Assembly (NCBI RefSeq): GCF_024139115.2 | Contig: NC_085139.1 | Coordinates: forward strand, 104,881,935 to 104,945,934 | Direction: 5' to 3' | DNA length: 64,000 nucleotides | Origin: Armigeres subalbatus | Taxonomy: Eukaryota > Arthropoda > Insecta > Diptera > Culicidae | Part shown: positions 10,621 to 20,663 of the stretch, in pieces | Layout: the number at the start of each line of letters is the position of its first letter | How positions within the stretch are numbered: position 1 is the first letter of the stretch | Position numbers and translations under genes: made by a program | The notes under the pieces: generated by a model | Seen by the model: the letters and a program-made list of their open reading frames with translations, nothing else | What the model was told of the DNA's origin: nothing | Databases searched by the model: none

Positions 10621-13600
10621 GCCTTGAAAAGTGCAGCAGTTTCCTGAAAATGTCGCCGAATGCTCGATGGGCGTTAGTGAACGAGAAGAAACTCTGTCGA
10701 AAGTGTTTGAAGAAGCACTTCAAAACATGTGAGATGAAAGTTCCATGCAATCAGGGAGGATGCATCTTTCTACACCACCGGTTGCTGCACGACGACAGCA
10801 AACACAACAAGCCGTCACCAAGCGCCCCAGCACAGAACGCGTCTGTAAATGCGCATCACAGCTCGTTGCCAAATGTGCTGCTGAAGTATGTGCGTGTTAC
10901 GCTGCACGGCAAAGGAAGATCGATTACTACATACGCCTTCCTGGATGCAGGATCGACAACAACACTGGTGGAACACAGTTTGTGGAAGGAACTCAATCTC
11001 AACGGCGAGAAGTCTCCGCTGTGCATTTCGTGGACAGGAGGGCAAGGAAGATATGAGCAAGATTCGGTTATATTCTCAGCAGACATTTCCAGTGCTTCAA
11101 AATCAGGACAGCGCTTCCACCTTCCGGAGGTGCATACCGTACGTAGCCTAGATCTTCCTGAACAGTCAATGTCAGCGACCGAGCTAGCGAAGCATTTCGA
11201 GTATTTAACAGATCTACCAATTGACTCTTATGTTGTAGCAAAACCCCGAATCCTGTTGGGAGTTGACAGCTCCAGATTGGAGTATCCACTCGATTCCAGG
11301 GAAGGAAGTGAGAACCAGCCGACGGCTGTACTAACTCGGCTAGGCTGGGTGGTCTACGGTCCGTGCTCCTTTCTGCCAGGACAAACGGATGCGAAAAACG
11401 ATGTTTCGTATAGCTACCACATCTGCCAATGCGAAGGACTGCATTCAGCAGTCAAGAGTTATTTCTCCCTCGATAGTCTCGGAGTACAACTCAATGGAAC
11501 ACCGTTGATGTCGAAAGACGACGAACGAGCGATGAAACTGTTACAAGAAAACACGGTTTTGCATAATAAACGATACGAGACCTGTCTGCTATGGCGATAC
11601 GATGATGTTCGACTACCGTCGAGCAAATCCATGGCCCTGAAAAGGCAAAACTGCTTGAGCAAGCGCATGGCTAGGGAACCAGTGTTGGCCAAGGCTCTTC
11701 AGGAAAAAATCTTAGACTACCAAGCGAAAGGATATATTCGCAAACTTTCAGCCCAGGAGGAAGCCACGTACTCTGGACGTTCGTGGTATCTGCCGATCTT
11801 TCCCGTGGTGAATCCCAATAAACCGAATAAACTTCGAATCGTCTGGGATGCTGCCGCTAAAGTGGGAAACCTTTCTCTCAATTCGTTTCTGCTAAAGGGA
11901 CCAGATCAGGTTACACCGCTTCAGCAAGTTCTCCAAAGGTTTCGTGAATACCGCACAGCGGTCTCAGGAGATATCCGTGAAATGTTTCACCAGGTTCGGA
12001 TCAATCCTACCGATCAGCATTGTCAACGATTCCTGTGGGATGATGGCGTCCTCGGAGGAGGTCCTTCGACTTACGTGATGGAGGTGATGACGTTCGGTGC
12101 AAGCTGCTCTCCAAGTAGTGCACAGTACGTCAAGAACTTGAACGCAGCTCGGTTCAAAGACCAGTATCCAGAAGCAGTAGCGGCGATATGCAAAGGAACG
12201 TACGTGGACGATATGCTCGACAGTGTCGAATCCGAAGCAGAAGCCGTGAAACTCGTGCGGGATATTTGTTATATACACGCAGAGGGTGGATTCGAGATCC
12301 GAGGATGGCTGTCGAACTCCAAAAAGGTTCTTGATTCTATGGGCGAGCAGAGGACACCACAAAAGTATCTGAACATGGATGGAGACTTGGCGACCGAAAA
12401 GGTCCTTGGAATGTGGTGGGACACTATCGGTGACACATTTACTTTCAAGATTCCAAAACGGTGCCAACAGAAGCTGTTATCCGGAGAGCAAGTCCCCACG
12501 AAGCGGGAAGTTCTACGGGTTTTAATGTCAGTCTACGACCCGCTCGGCTTCCTGGCGCATGTACTAATGTACTTAAAGGTTCTGCTCCAAGAAATTTGGC
12601 GTTCAAAAATTAATTGGGATGAACAGATAGGCGATCAGCTACTGGAGAAATGGAGAATTTGGCTTAACGTACTGCTTGAAGTTGAGACAGTTTGCATTCC
12701 TCGATGCTACCGTAAGATGACCTCATCGTCAACCGTGACTAACGAAGTTCAGCTGCATGTCTTTGTCGATGCCAGCGAGAAAGGTTACGCAGCAGTCGCC
12801 TATCTCCGGTTCGAAGAAGACCGCTCTGTGGAGTGTGCATTCGTTATGGCTAAAACCCGAGTCGCGCCACTGAAGTACGTCTCAATTCCACGACTGGAAC
12901 TCCAGGGTGCAGTGATTGGAACCCGTCTTGCGAAGTCTATAGGAGAAACCCATCGTATACCTGTGCAAAAAAGGTTCTTCTGGACCGATTCAAGGGACGT
13001 TCTCTGCTGGATACGTGCAGATCACAGACGATACAGCAAGTTTGTTGCTGCCAGGGTTGGAGAAATTTTAGAAGATACCGAGCTATCAGAGTGGCTGTGG
13101 GTTCCAACAAAAACGAACGTGGCCGACGAAGGTACAAAATGGCAGAAAATACCTGATCTCTCGCCATCCAGCAGATGGTTTAGAGGACCGGAATTCATGT
13201 GGCAGCAGAAGAGTGCCTGGCCAGTTCAACCGTCCGTTCATGGTGAAACTACCACTGAAATGGTAGCTACGATCAACGTCCATACCATTCGTGAACCAAT
13301 TCTCAATTTCACCAATTATTCTAACTGGCGCAGGCTTCTCCGGATTATCGCATATGTACTCCGATTCATGAGAAACCTGCGAGCAAGATTACAGCAGAGA
13401 ACACGATTTACCGGAATCCTCCAACAGACAGAGTTGATCGAAGCAGAACGATACATTTACCGTCAAGTTCAGCTGGATGCGTATAGCGAGGAAGTAGCTT
13501 TGCTGCGAAAGTCTAAGGAATCTGGAGGTAAGAAGACGGCTACAATTCCCAGAAGTAGTTCTCTTTACAAGCTCTCGCCGTATCTTGATGACCACGGAGT

Positions 13601-14858
13601 GCTTCGCATGCAAGGACGAGCAGCTGGTTGCCAGTTCGTCGATCACGACGCTGTCCACACCATTATTCTGCCAAGGGAACATCCGATAACCTCGCTAATC
13701 ATACGGTTCACCCACGAACGCTATCACCACCTCAACCATGAAACGATTGTCAACGAACTACGTCAGATATATCGGATCCCGAAACTACGAAGTTTATGCA
13801 ACAAAGTACGAAGACTGTGCCAATACTGCAAAAACATTCGAGCTCAACCGCAACCACCCGCAATGGCTGATCTTCCGCTGGCTCGTCTTGCAGCTTATTC
13901 TCGTCCATTCTCTTACGTTGGAATCGATTACTTCGGTCCAATTCAAGTCGTTGTGGGTAGGCGGATCGAGAAAAGGTGGGGCGTATTGATAACTTGCCTG
14001 GTGGTACGTGCCATTCACATTGAAATTGCACACTCCCTCACCACAAGTTCGTGTATCATGGCTCTGCGGAACTTTATGTGCAGGCGAGGAACACCCTTAG
14101 AACTGTTTAGTGACAGGGGAACGAACTTCATCGGTGCGAATCGCGAGCTGACTGAAGCGCTACAATCTCTTGATCAAGATTTACTGATGCAGGAGTTCAT
14201 CACTACGCATACGAAGTGGACCTTCCTACCGCCGAGTAGTCCGCACATGGGTGGTAGTTGGGAGAGACTGGTGCAATCCGTAAAAAAAATCCTGAAAAAC
14301 ATGCAGCTACCGAGAAAACCAACCGACGAAGTCCTTCGAAACAGCCTTCTAGAGGTGGAAAATATTATAAACTCGCGCCCCCTCACCTACATTCCCATTG
14401 ACGATGCCGAAAACGAAGCACTAACACCCAATCATTTTTTGTTGGGTTCTTCCGGTGGCTCAAAGCCATTAGTCGCCTACGATGGTAGCCCCGCTACGCT
14501 GGTAAACAACTGGAGATCTTCGCAAATCTATGCCAACATCTTCTGGAGACGTTGGTTACGGGAATACTTGCCATCTATCAATCGTCGAACAAAGTGGTAC
14601 TACCCAACAAAACCGATCGAAATCGGTGACGTAGTGGTCATCGCTGATCCAGACCTTCCTAGGAATTCGTGGCCAAAAGGTCGCGTGGTGAACGTGAGCT
14701 GTAAAGATGGACAAGTTCGTAGCGCAACTGTGAGGACACCCACTAACATCTATGTACGCCCAGCAGTAAAGCTTGCGGTCCTGGACGTCGGCGCAACCAA
14801 GAGTACACAAGAATCTGGACCTTGTGTACTGGGGGGGACTGTTACGCAAAATGCATAA
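10536..14858 (+). CDS. pol: BEL/Pao Pol polyprotein (PR-RT-RH-IN), intact
   Basis: A 1440-codon uninterrupted frame. The nominal ATG is probably not a real start: authentic sequence begins at about residue 27 (CDSLEKC), where the gag frame should continue. Domains in order: cysteine-rich Gag end (~27-77); aspartic protease with DAGST, Asp at 137; reverse transcriptase with YVDD at 556-559; RNase H region with FVDAS (~750) and FFWTDS (~810); integrase with an HH...C..C zinc finger and the triad D1131, D1193, E1243 (GIDYFG, SDRGTNF, GSWERLV); and a C-terminal BEL domain with YYPTKP. All catalytic residues I looked for are present, so Pol may be functional. Translation would depend on readthrough from the damaged gag. 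Confidence 0.93.
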   Translation: MRSTSMRIPSISRKKSIVKSVWHAAICDSLEKCSSFLKMSPNARWALVNEKKLCRKCLKKHFKTCEMKVPCNQGGCIFLHHRLLHDDSKHNKPSPSAPAQNASVNAHHSSLPNVLLKYVRVTLHGKGRSITTYAFLDAGSTTTLVEHSLWKELNLNGEKSPLCISWTGGQGRYEQDSVIFSADISSASKSGQRFHLPEVHTVRSLDLPEQSMSATELAKHFEYLTDLPIDSYVVAKPRILLGVDSSRLEYPLDSREGSENQPTAVLTRLGWVVYGPCSFLPGQTDAKNDVSYSYHICQCEGLHSAVKSYFSLDSLGVQLNGTPLMSKDDERAMKLLQENTVLHNKRYETCLLWRYDDVRLPSSKSMALKRQNCLSKRMAREPVLAKALQEKILDYQAKGYIRKLSAQEEATYSGRSWYLPIFPVVNPNKPNKLRIVWDAAAKVGNLSLNSFLLKGPDQVTPLQQVLQRFREYRTAVSGDIREMFHQVRINPTDQHCQRFLWDDGVLGGGPSTYVMEVMTFGASCSPSSAQYVKNLNAARFKDQYPEAVAAICKGTYVDDMLDSVESEAEAVKLVRDICYIHAEGGFEIRGWLSNSKKVLDSMGEQRTPQKYLNMDGDLATEKVLGMWWDTIGDTFTFKIPKRCQQKLLSGEQVPTKREVLRVLMSVYDPLGFLAHVLMYLKVLLQEIWRSKINWDEQIGDQLLEKWRIWLNVLLEVETVCIPRCYRKMTSSSTVTNEVQLHVFVDASEKGYAAVAYLRFEEDRSVECAFVMAKTRVAPLKYVSIPRLELQGAVIGTRLAKSIGETHRIPVQKRFFWTDSRDVLCWIRADHRRYSKFVAARVGEILEDTELSEWLWVPTKTNVADEGTKWQKIPDLSPSSRWFRGPEFMWQQKSAWPVQPSVHGETTTEMVATINVHTIREPILNFTNYSNWRRLLRIIAYVLRFMRNLRARLQQRTRFTGILQQTELIEAERYIYRQVQLDAYSEEVALLRKSKESGGKKTATIPRSSSLYKLSPYLDDHGVLRMQGRAAGCQFVDHDAVHTIILPREHPITSLIIRFTHERYHHLNHETIVNELRQIYRIPKLRSLCNKVRRLCQYCKNIRAQPQPPAMADLPLARLAAYSRPFSYVGIDYFGPIQVVVGRRIEKRWGVLITCLVVRAIHIEIAHSLTTSSCIMALRNFMCRRGTPLELFSDRGTNFIGANRELTEALQSLDQDLLMQEFITTHTKWTFLPPSSPHMGGSWERLVQSVKKILKNMQLPRKPTDEVLRNSLLEVENIINSRPLTYIPIDDAENEALTPNHFLLGSSGGSKPLVAYDGSPATLVNNWRSSQIYANIFWRRWLREYLPSINRRTKWYYPTKPIEIGDVVVIADPDLPRNSWPKGRVVNVSCKDGQVRSATVRTPTNIYVRPAVKLAVLDVGATKSTQESGPCVLGGTVTQNA
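14831..14839 (+). other. Polypurine tract of the BEL element
   Basis: GGGGGGGAC directly precedes the second LTR (TGTTACGC). It sits where plus-strand DNA synthesis is primed in LTR elements and is embedded in the last codons of pol. Confidence 0.7.
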
Positions 14859-15639
14859 AGCGCCTCCGAGCCCATTGTGTTTCCACCGTCAGCATCGCAA
14901 GATGCAGATAGTAAGGATTATACGAAAATGAAACAAATCAATACATATAGGTATATCGAGTCTATACTCGGTGCGTATAGCATAGATAAGAAACAAATAT
15001 GTATGAGTAGCGAAAGAAGAGTTTGTTTACCAAGTTGAAGTTGATAAAGCCATAATTATTCTAAAATCCTAAAATCCTAGCTACTTAAAATCTAGTTTAG
15101 CAAGTGAACTTATTTAGATCGCATTGATATTTTGCCATAGACCTGATCACGGGGAAATAGTGCATCTACAAGGTGAATTGAACTTAAAAGATCTTAAACA
15201 CTAGTAGTACGAATTTACTTAGCCTATTTTATCACAGATACAAATCACAGTTATTTCGTAGTCACAGCTAGTGCTAAACCACGGATTCAGATCTCTGCAG
15301 TTAGGAACACCTATCACAAAACAAGGTAATCATCATTATTATAATGCTGTAAAAAGAACATGCCAATAACGCAAAACCGAACTATACAGATAGAGATCGC
15401 AGTAGCTACCGTACGAGACCGCTTACCGGACGTTACGATTAAAAGGCACACTAAACGTGAGTAAATGAATGATAGAATATGAGTTTAGGATCGATATCGT
15501 TTATTATAAAATTTCCAAATGTTTGCTACAAATTTCAGGAAAAATTTAACATACAAGTCTAATAAAATAAATACAACGTATTTTGGGCGCGTTTGTTTAA
15601 ATTCTCGGAAACCGAGTCTTGTTGCCGTTAACGGGAACA
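14840..15639 (+). repeat. BEL/Pao second LTR (800 bp)
   Basis: Near-identical to 7739-8540. Instead of ending at a target-site duplication it is followed by AA and a complete primer binding site, the arrangement normally seen only after a 5' LTR. Confidence 0.93.
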
Positions 15640-17681
15640 AATGGTGACCCCGACGTGATTCCTCGCACCTTGGAACCACCCTTGCCCATAACGATGCGGT
15701 GATGGCGAGCCGGAATGATGCACTCGATCGTAACCATCTGCTCCAATTCCTCGACGATCTCCTGAATGCGAGCCTTAGCGGCCTCAATGCACTCCTTGGC
15801 ACCCTTGAGCGTCACCCGGTCACTGTCCACACCCGAGCGGGGGAAAGAAATCATCACGCCACCATATTCCTCCGAAATACGGTGCAGCACCTCGCCACGG
15901 CGAGCCACGAAATGCTTGTGGTGCCTCTGCTCCACGTTAATCTCATCCTCAACAATGTTGTCGATATTTTTGATGATCGACTCCAGCTGGGCCTTGGCCT
16001 CATCAACACCCTCCTTTTTCCCGATGATGGTGATGGCCTCCTTATCCTCGTCGTTGGGACCCGGGAAGATGATGCGAGCACCTGTTTGATCGCGGATCTT
16101 CTTGATGGAAGCGCCGTTCTTGCCAATGAGGAACTTGTGGTGCTGCGGTTTGGCACGAACCTCGGCAGTGTAGGAAGAGAGTTCCTTCTCGTTGGTCAGC
16201 TCGACCAGCTGAAGTTTAGCCCGTTCGACATCCTCCTTAGGACCACGGATGGCCACCTTATCGCTCTTCGATTCCGGACTGGGGAACTTGATTGAAACTC
16301 CACCGCATTCCTCCATGATGGAAGAAATCAGTTTGCCACCGGATCCGATCAACGAATTATAGTACTTGGGTGGGATCTGGATCTCCTCGGTGATGATGTT
16401 CGCTAGTTCTTCCTGAATCTTCTGAATACGATCGCGAGCTTCCTTAACGTTTTCCTTCTTGCCAGTGATGACAATCACTTCGTTCTTGTCACCCTCTGCT
16501 GGAAGATCGATTTTCGTTTGGGTTTCATCACGAATCTTCTTGATGTTGGCTCCACCCTTGCCAATGATGTACTTATGGAATTGCTTGAAGATAGGGACTT
16601 CCATCACGAAGGAGTTCTTCTGCAGTTCCTTAACGTACTTGGTCAGATACTTGTGGCACCTGTCAACATCTTCACGTGGGCCACGGATCTTAACAATATC
16701 CGACTTGTCGGTTGCTCCGGGGAAGATAATCTGCACCTGGTTATGCTTGTCACGGATTTCCCGAATCGTTTCGCCTTTCGCACCGATGATCGTCTTGAAC
16801 AGACGATGATCGATAACGATCGACTCTTCCTTTTCATTTTCCAGTTTCGCTATCTTTTCAAGCAGCTCCTGCTTAGCCTTTTCAACACCGACGGCCGGTC
16901 CTTCGATGCGGATCGGTTTCAAGTCCTTCTCGTCAATGTTGATCAAGACCTCGTATTCCTCCTTCATACGGTTGATGTTGGCTCCGTTCTTACCGATGAT
17001 GTGCTTGCAGTAGATCGGATCAACCACCATTTCGGTAAAGGTTAGACGCCCAGTGTAATCCTTGACCATTTTCTCCAGCGCTTCCGAAGAAGCTTCCACC
17101 TGATCCGGCGGGCCTTCGATCTTGATCCTGTCTTCGTTGAACTCCACATGTACGTTGGGATACTGCGCAGTGAATTCCTTAATATGGCCACCCTCGCGTC
17201 CAATAATATACTTGTGAATCCACTGGGGACACTCAAGCGTAGTTGTACGCACGGAGTTCGCTTTCTGGTACACAACGCTCAAAGCATTTCCGAGCTTGTC
17301 CTGGGGGCCGCGCAGAGTGATGGTATCGTTGGGAGAGTCACTAGCCGGCATCTCAACAGATACGCCGGTCATCGCCAAGATTTCCTGAATGGTGGAGCCC
17401 TTCGGACCAACGATGTACTTGTGCTGGGCCCGAGGAACCTCAACGCCTACACTGGTACACTTCTTTTCCATCTCCTTACAGATGGCTTCGATGCGTGTCT
17501 TCGCTTGGAGTACTCCTTCCTTCTCGCCGGTGATGATGATCTCATCCTTCTGAACCGACGGCGGCGGAATGTTGATCTTCGATCCGGTTTCCTCCATCAT
17601 CTTGCTGACATTTTCGTTGTGGGCTCCCATAATAAACGGATGGTGACGTCGGATGATGCTTTGTTCATGGCGGAAATGAAA
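15597..17681 (-). pseudogene. Vigilin (multi-KH RNA-binding protein) partial retrocopy
   Basis: Vigilin is a cytoplasmic multi-KH protein that binds mRNA/tRNA and ribosomes; the fly homologue is Dp1. The open frame runs from after a TAA at 17682-17684 to a stop at 15597, with its first ATG at 17630 (677 codons). Ten KH units repeat every ~70 residues. GxxG loops sit at residues 2, 75, 144, 213, 283, 357, 429, 503 and 649; the ninth unit has ARRG at 576-579, as vigilin does at this position. Full vigilin has ~14 KH domains and ~1200+ residues, so both ends are missing. The 2 kb has no introns, suggesting a cDNA origin. Residues from ~658 on come from the PBS and LTR (the ending spells ...NKTRFPRI). 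The lack of any stop implies a young copy or selection. Expression is unknown. Confidence 0.85.
15642..15659 (+). other. Primer binding site complementary to tRNA-Trp
   Basis: TGGTGACCCCGACGTGAT is the perfect complement of the 3' 18 bases of a typical tRNA-Trp including CCA. The family identity comes from memory of tRNA-Trp, whose acceptor GACC... and T-arm ATCACGTCGGGGTC fit. Read on the minus strand, bases 15650-15659 are also the vigilin codons for Ile-Thr-Ser. Confidence 0.8.
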
Positions 17682-17684
17682 TTA

Positions 17685-17930
17685 CGGTCCCGCTATTTAG
17701 ACCCTTCACAGAGAGCAATCTCATTGAAGGCGCGCCTTTTATCAAATCTTTCCTTGAGAAAACAGAACAGTAATGCTGTTAATTGGCCATGCATATCACC
17801 GGTAAAGCTACAACCCCGGGATTTAGCTCTATCTACAAGACCATTTCAATCTAGAGAAGTTATTCAGTATCAAGAAGTTCCGCGTGTTCCTCGAACTACC
17901 ATTGTTTACCAGTTCACGAAGAGTTAGTAC
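17685..17930 (+). other. Open frame of unknown origin beside vigilin
   Basis: Beyond the vigilin similarity (which ends somewhere in 17655-17690) the plus strand stays open to a TAG at about 17925-17927. The peptide ends ...REVIQYQEVPRVPRTTIVYQ. It has a balanced, exon-like composition unlike the surrounding AT-rich DNA, but I do not recognise it. The same frame continues upstream antisense to vigilin, so its true start is unknown. It could be a second captured transcript, part of the disrupted target, or chance. Confidence 0.3.
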
Positions 17931-18938
17931 ATCCATAGAACCCTAACTCGAACTTTTACCAGCAGTTAGTTCAGCCTAGGTCGATGGGCCCTGGTTTTAT
18001 AACTAATTGCTAGAAAATCGGTTTCCGCTGCACACATTTTAGCCTCAAACGAGAGGAATTTGAGTCTGAGGGTAAATTTTTTTGCAATTGGTAGAGAGGA
18101 CTAAATACGATAAATCCTTGAAACACCACAACTTATTGCTCTAGCTTGAAAAATGGATTAAGCTAGGGCTCGGTTTGGTAGATCTTACACCGTAAAACAC
18201 TACGTAAAAGTGATCTACCAGCTTTACGGGGGGAAGCCACCCATTTAACTAGCTGCTCTTATTGGCATTTCGTCAGTAGCTAATTGAAGGTATTCTACGT
18301 CACAAATTTTGTAATTGGTATACAGTCATGCAAGCAGGAGACTTGCCGATAAAAACTCAAACTTTATAGTAAGGGAAGGTAGGGAGATTGACCCCTGGGA
18401 GATTTGATACTCCCCACCTTTACCGAAAACTAAAGTAGTATTGTTATAGCGTATTTAGATCCTCTAGACCTAGAGTATAGAGTCTAGACAAATGATCATT
18501 ATGTGGCGAGCTATTTTTTTATTGACAACCTTATTTATTCTATTATTTACTGTGTTTTGTCCCTCCTAAAGATGTTTTTAGTGGCCACGCAAAATTTGAA
18601 CAACTTCTTCCAATAATGACCAAATGCTATCATTTTTTTCACAGCACAAAGCCATAAATATGCTAAATGATCTTCACTGATAAAAATGCCAACATTCCAC
18701 CCCAATTTCAGGAAATTTGGATGTTGAGTTGTTGCCTCAATATGAGGAGACTTGATTCCGTCATCCATACAATAAAAAATCTCAAGCGGCTATTTTTTTT
18801 TGTAAATTTGACAGATGTAATGACGAACTTGCTCTGAAAAAAAAAAACTATTGAGTAAGTATAGAAAGAAGATCAAGTATCCCCAATTTTGAAGATTGCA
18901 TGCGCTGTTGAATTCCAACTAAAGATTATACTTCCGTG
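17931..18938. other. No recognisable gene
   Basis: About 1 kb of spacer. It contains a short inverted motif around 18177-18225 (GGTAGATC...GATCTACC). The right boundary of the LTR-vigilin insertion must lie here or slightly further right, but I see no third LTR. Confidence 0.4.
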
Positions 18939-19120
18939 AAAAGATATTTTAGTTACCAGATTGTCGCTTCGGTTCCCTTTGTTCTGCTGTCCGAAACATG
19001 TGTGGTACTGAACTGTCAAATCGTATGTATTTTTCCTTCATTGACATTTAGATCCCTTATCCTCGCCAGCAAAAGATGTTCCGGATAACGACGAAAGCGA
19101 CAGTAACTAAAATATCTTTT
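18939..19120. mobile_element. MITE with 8-bp target duplication
   Basis: The 182-bp element has inverted termini AAAAGATATTTTAGTTAC / GTAACTAAAATATCTTTT and an inner inverted TGTCGCTT/AAGCGACA block. It is flanked by a perfect 8-bp duplication, CTTCCGTG, at 18931-18938 and 19121-19128. The 8-bp duplication suggests hAT-type mobilisation. No coding capacity. Confidence 0.85.
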
Positions 19121-19274
19121 CTTCCGTGGCACCTATGACACCTATGACCTCTGCATCTTTCTTAAGTAGGTGTTCAGCTAATCCAGTGATTGTAATTTTC
19201 ACTCATTCTCTTTCACGCAGATTTTCGCCGAGAAATCATTTTTTGGGGAAGAAAAACAGGTCTTATAAGTATTA

Positions 19275-19395
19275 GGGGAAACCGCCAAATGTTGAACGGC
19301 TAATTTTGTCGCCTATTGTTGAACTCCCATAAGAAATGCACGTGCGTACAACAATAGGCGAAGAAATTTGCCGTTCAACATTTGGCGAATTACCC
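19275..19395. mobile_element. Short palindromic MITE with TA duplication
   Basis: A 121-bp element of two ~50-bp arms: GGGGAAACCGCCAAATG... and ...CATTTGGCGAATTACCC. The arms share GTTGAACGGC and CGCCTATTGTTG blocks in inverted order. It is flanked by TA at 19273-19274 and 19396-19397, consistent with Tc1/mariner-type mobilisation. The RNA would fold into a long hairpin. Confidence 0.75.
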
Positions 19396-19677
19396 TAACC
19401 ATGTTTCGCTCACTTCCAGTGACGTTAAAAATTGATTTGCTCGCAAGACTACTCATAGTTTTGAGTAGTTCTGCTTTTGACTGATATTGAGTAAAATTTA
19501 TGTGGGATTAAAAGAGAGGGCAATACAATTTTACTTAGTCACTGAGTAGATAAAAGTTAGCGTGTACGATAACGCCAATAACGCTTGATTTCGTCTCATC
19601 GAAGTTGCAACTGAAACAGATAGGAGGCATTCCACGGGGGCATGTCAGTCGATCCTGAGCGACCATTTCGAAAATAT

Positions 19678-20215
19678 TTGAAACTCTGCACAGTTTTTCA
19701 ATTTCATCTAAATCGTCATTTTTCGATATCAAATCTTCATATTGAGTCACGACTAACTTTTCAAAAGGGTGTATGTGAAAATGGTTCAAAAATATTTAAA
19801 AAGCTGCACAGCAAAAACGGAATGTTCGATTGTTATGATTTTTTCAGCAAAGTTAGACAACTAAATGGTGATTATTAAGAAAATGTGCACAGTAAAAACA
19901 AATTTTTTTTGCCTTTAAAATATCATTTTTGTCACAAAAACTCAAATATCTCAAAACCCTATCTTTTTTCGAACGTAATTTTTTAGGGAAAACGGTCCAT
20001 TATATTAGCTATCTACCATAAAAATTTGGTGATGGTAAACTAATAAACAAAAAAGTTATGACATTTCAAACATTTCACAATTTTCACATTTAGTAAAAAA
20101 AATGTTTTTTCTGTGTAAGTTATTTCGAGAATTGCAGTTTGATGCAGATTTTATTGTTAAGGGACGTGATTTAAACAAGTTGTTTCCATGATATTTTGAT
20201 TTAATTATTCATAGC
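19678..20215. repeat. Left long inverted arm of the DNA transposon
   Basis: About 0.5 kb that matches the reverse complement of 22965-23515 nearly base for base, for example GCACAGTTTTTCAATTTC, AACGGTCCATTATATTAGC and GTTGATGC-type blocks. It brackets the transposase remnant. Confidence 0.85.
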
Positions 20216-20663
20216 ATCTATAAGAAACTTAGACACGATCCAGTGTTGTGATCAAAAGTATTGATAGTGTCATAATTTTCATTGCACGTGACTGGCGAAA
20301 AATTCTTTTAATAGTGTTGAAACCTGTTGATAATAACGTTGATAGAAACATATCAGAAATGTTATTTTTAAGACAAAAGCTGCAAAATCAAAAATTTATA
20401 TACACGTGTACGTCTATAGTTTACCTGCAAAAAATATACCTCTTAGAGAATAGACTTTATGATCGGGAGGAAACGGGTATCTTCAACAACAACAAATGCA
20501 TGATAGGTACATACCATGACAATGCTCACGAAAAGCAAAAAATTACTACTACTAAGGTTGTTAAAGATCTTATAGTATTTTTTTTCTTCAGTCAAGCAAA
20601 TGACACCAAACTAGTCAGGAAAAACTTAAAAGTGATTTGGTTTATTGAAATACTACGAACAAC

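Larger units (their letters stand above)
7739..15659 (+). mobile_element. BEL/Pao LTR retrotransposon with PBS after the second LTR
   Basis: Two ~800-bp LTRs (7739-8540 and 14840-15639), both TG...CA, bound gag and pol in the usual BEL order: protease, reverse transcriptase, RNase H, integrase. The LTRs differ by one substitution (8064 C versus 15165 T) and two single-A length differences, so the insertion looks very recent. The architecture is abnormal. The PBS is missing after the first LTR and instead follows the second LTR, where it fuses to vigilin sequence. No matching 4-6-bp target duplication flanks 7739 and 15640. The element lies inside the left arm of a DNA transposon. Confidence 0.92.

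Noticed and set aside
11964..14849. Several 70-167 codon frames on the minus strand within the BEL element
   Set aside because: Shadows of the intact pol frame.
15699..17045. Long open frames on the plus strand (for example 15699-16295 and 16518-17045) opposite vigilin
   Set aside because: They are antisense shadows of a codon-biased KH-repeat protein, with no recognisable domains of their own.
17653..17657. ATGAT as the right target duplication matching ATGAT at 7734-7738, which would close the BEL-vigilin insertion
   Set aside because: It falls inside sequence still readable as vigilin (Ile-Ile-Arg), and a 5-base match is expected often by chance; not enough to claim a boundary.
15640..17690. 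The native vigilin gene interrupted by a BEL insertion
   Set aside because: The other half of the interrupted exon is not present to the left of 7739, and a perfect PBS overlaps the junction, which simple insertion does not explain. Comparison with the parent gene is still decisive.
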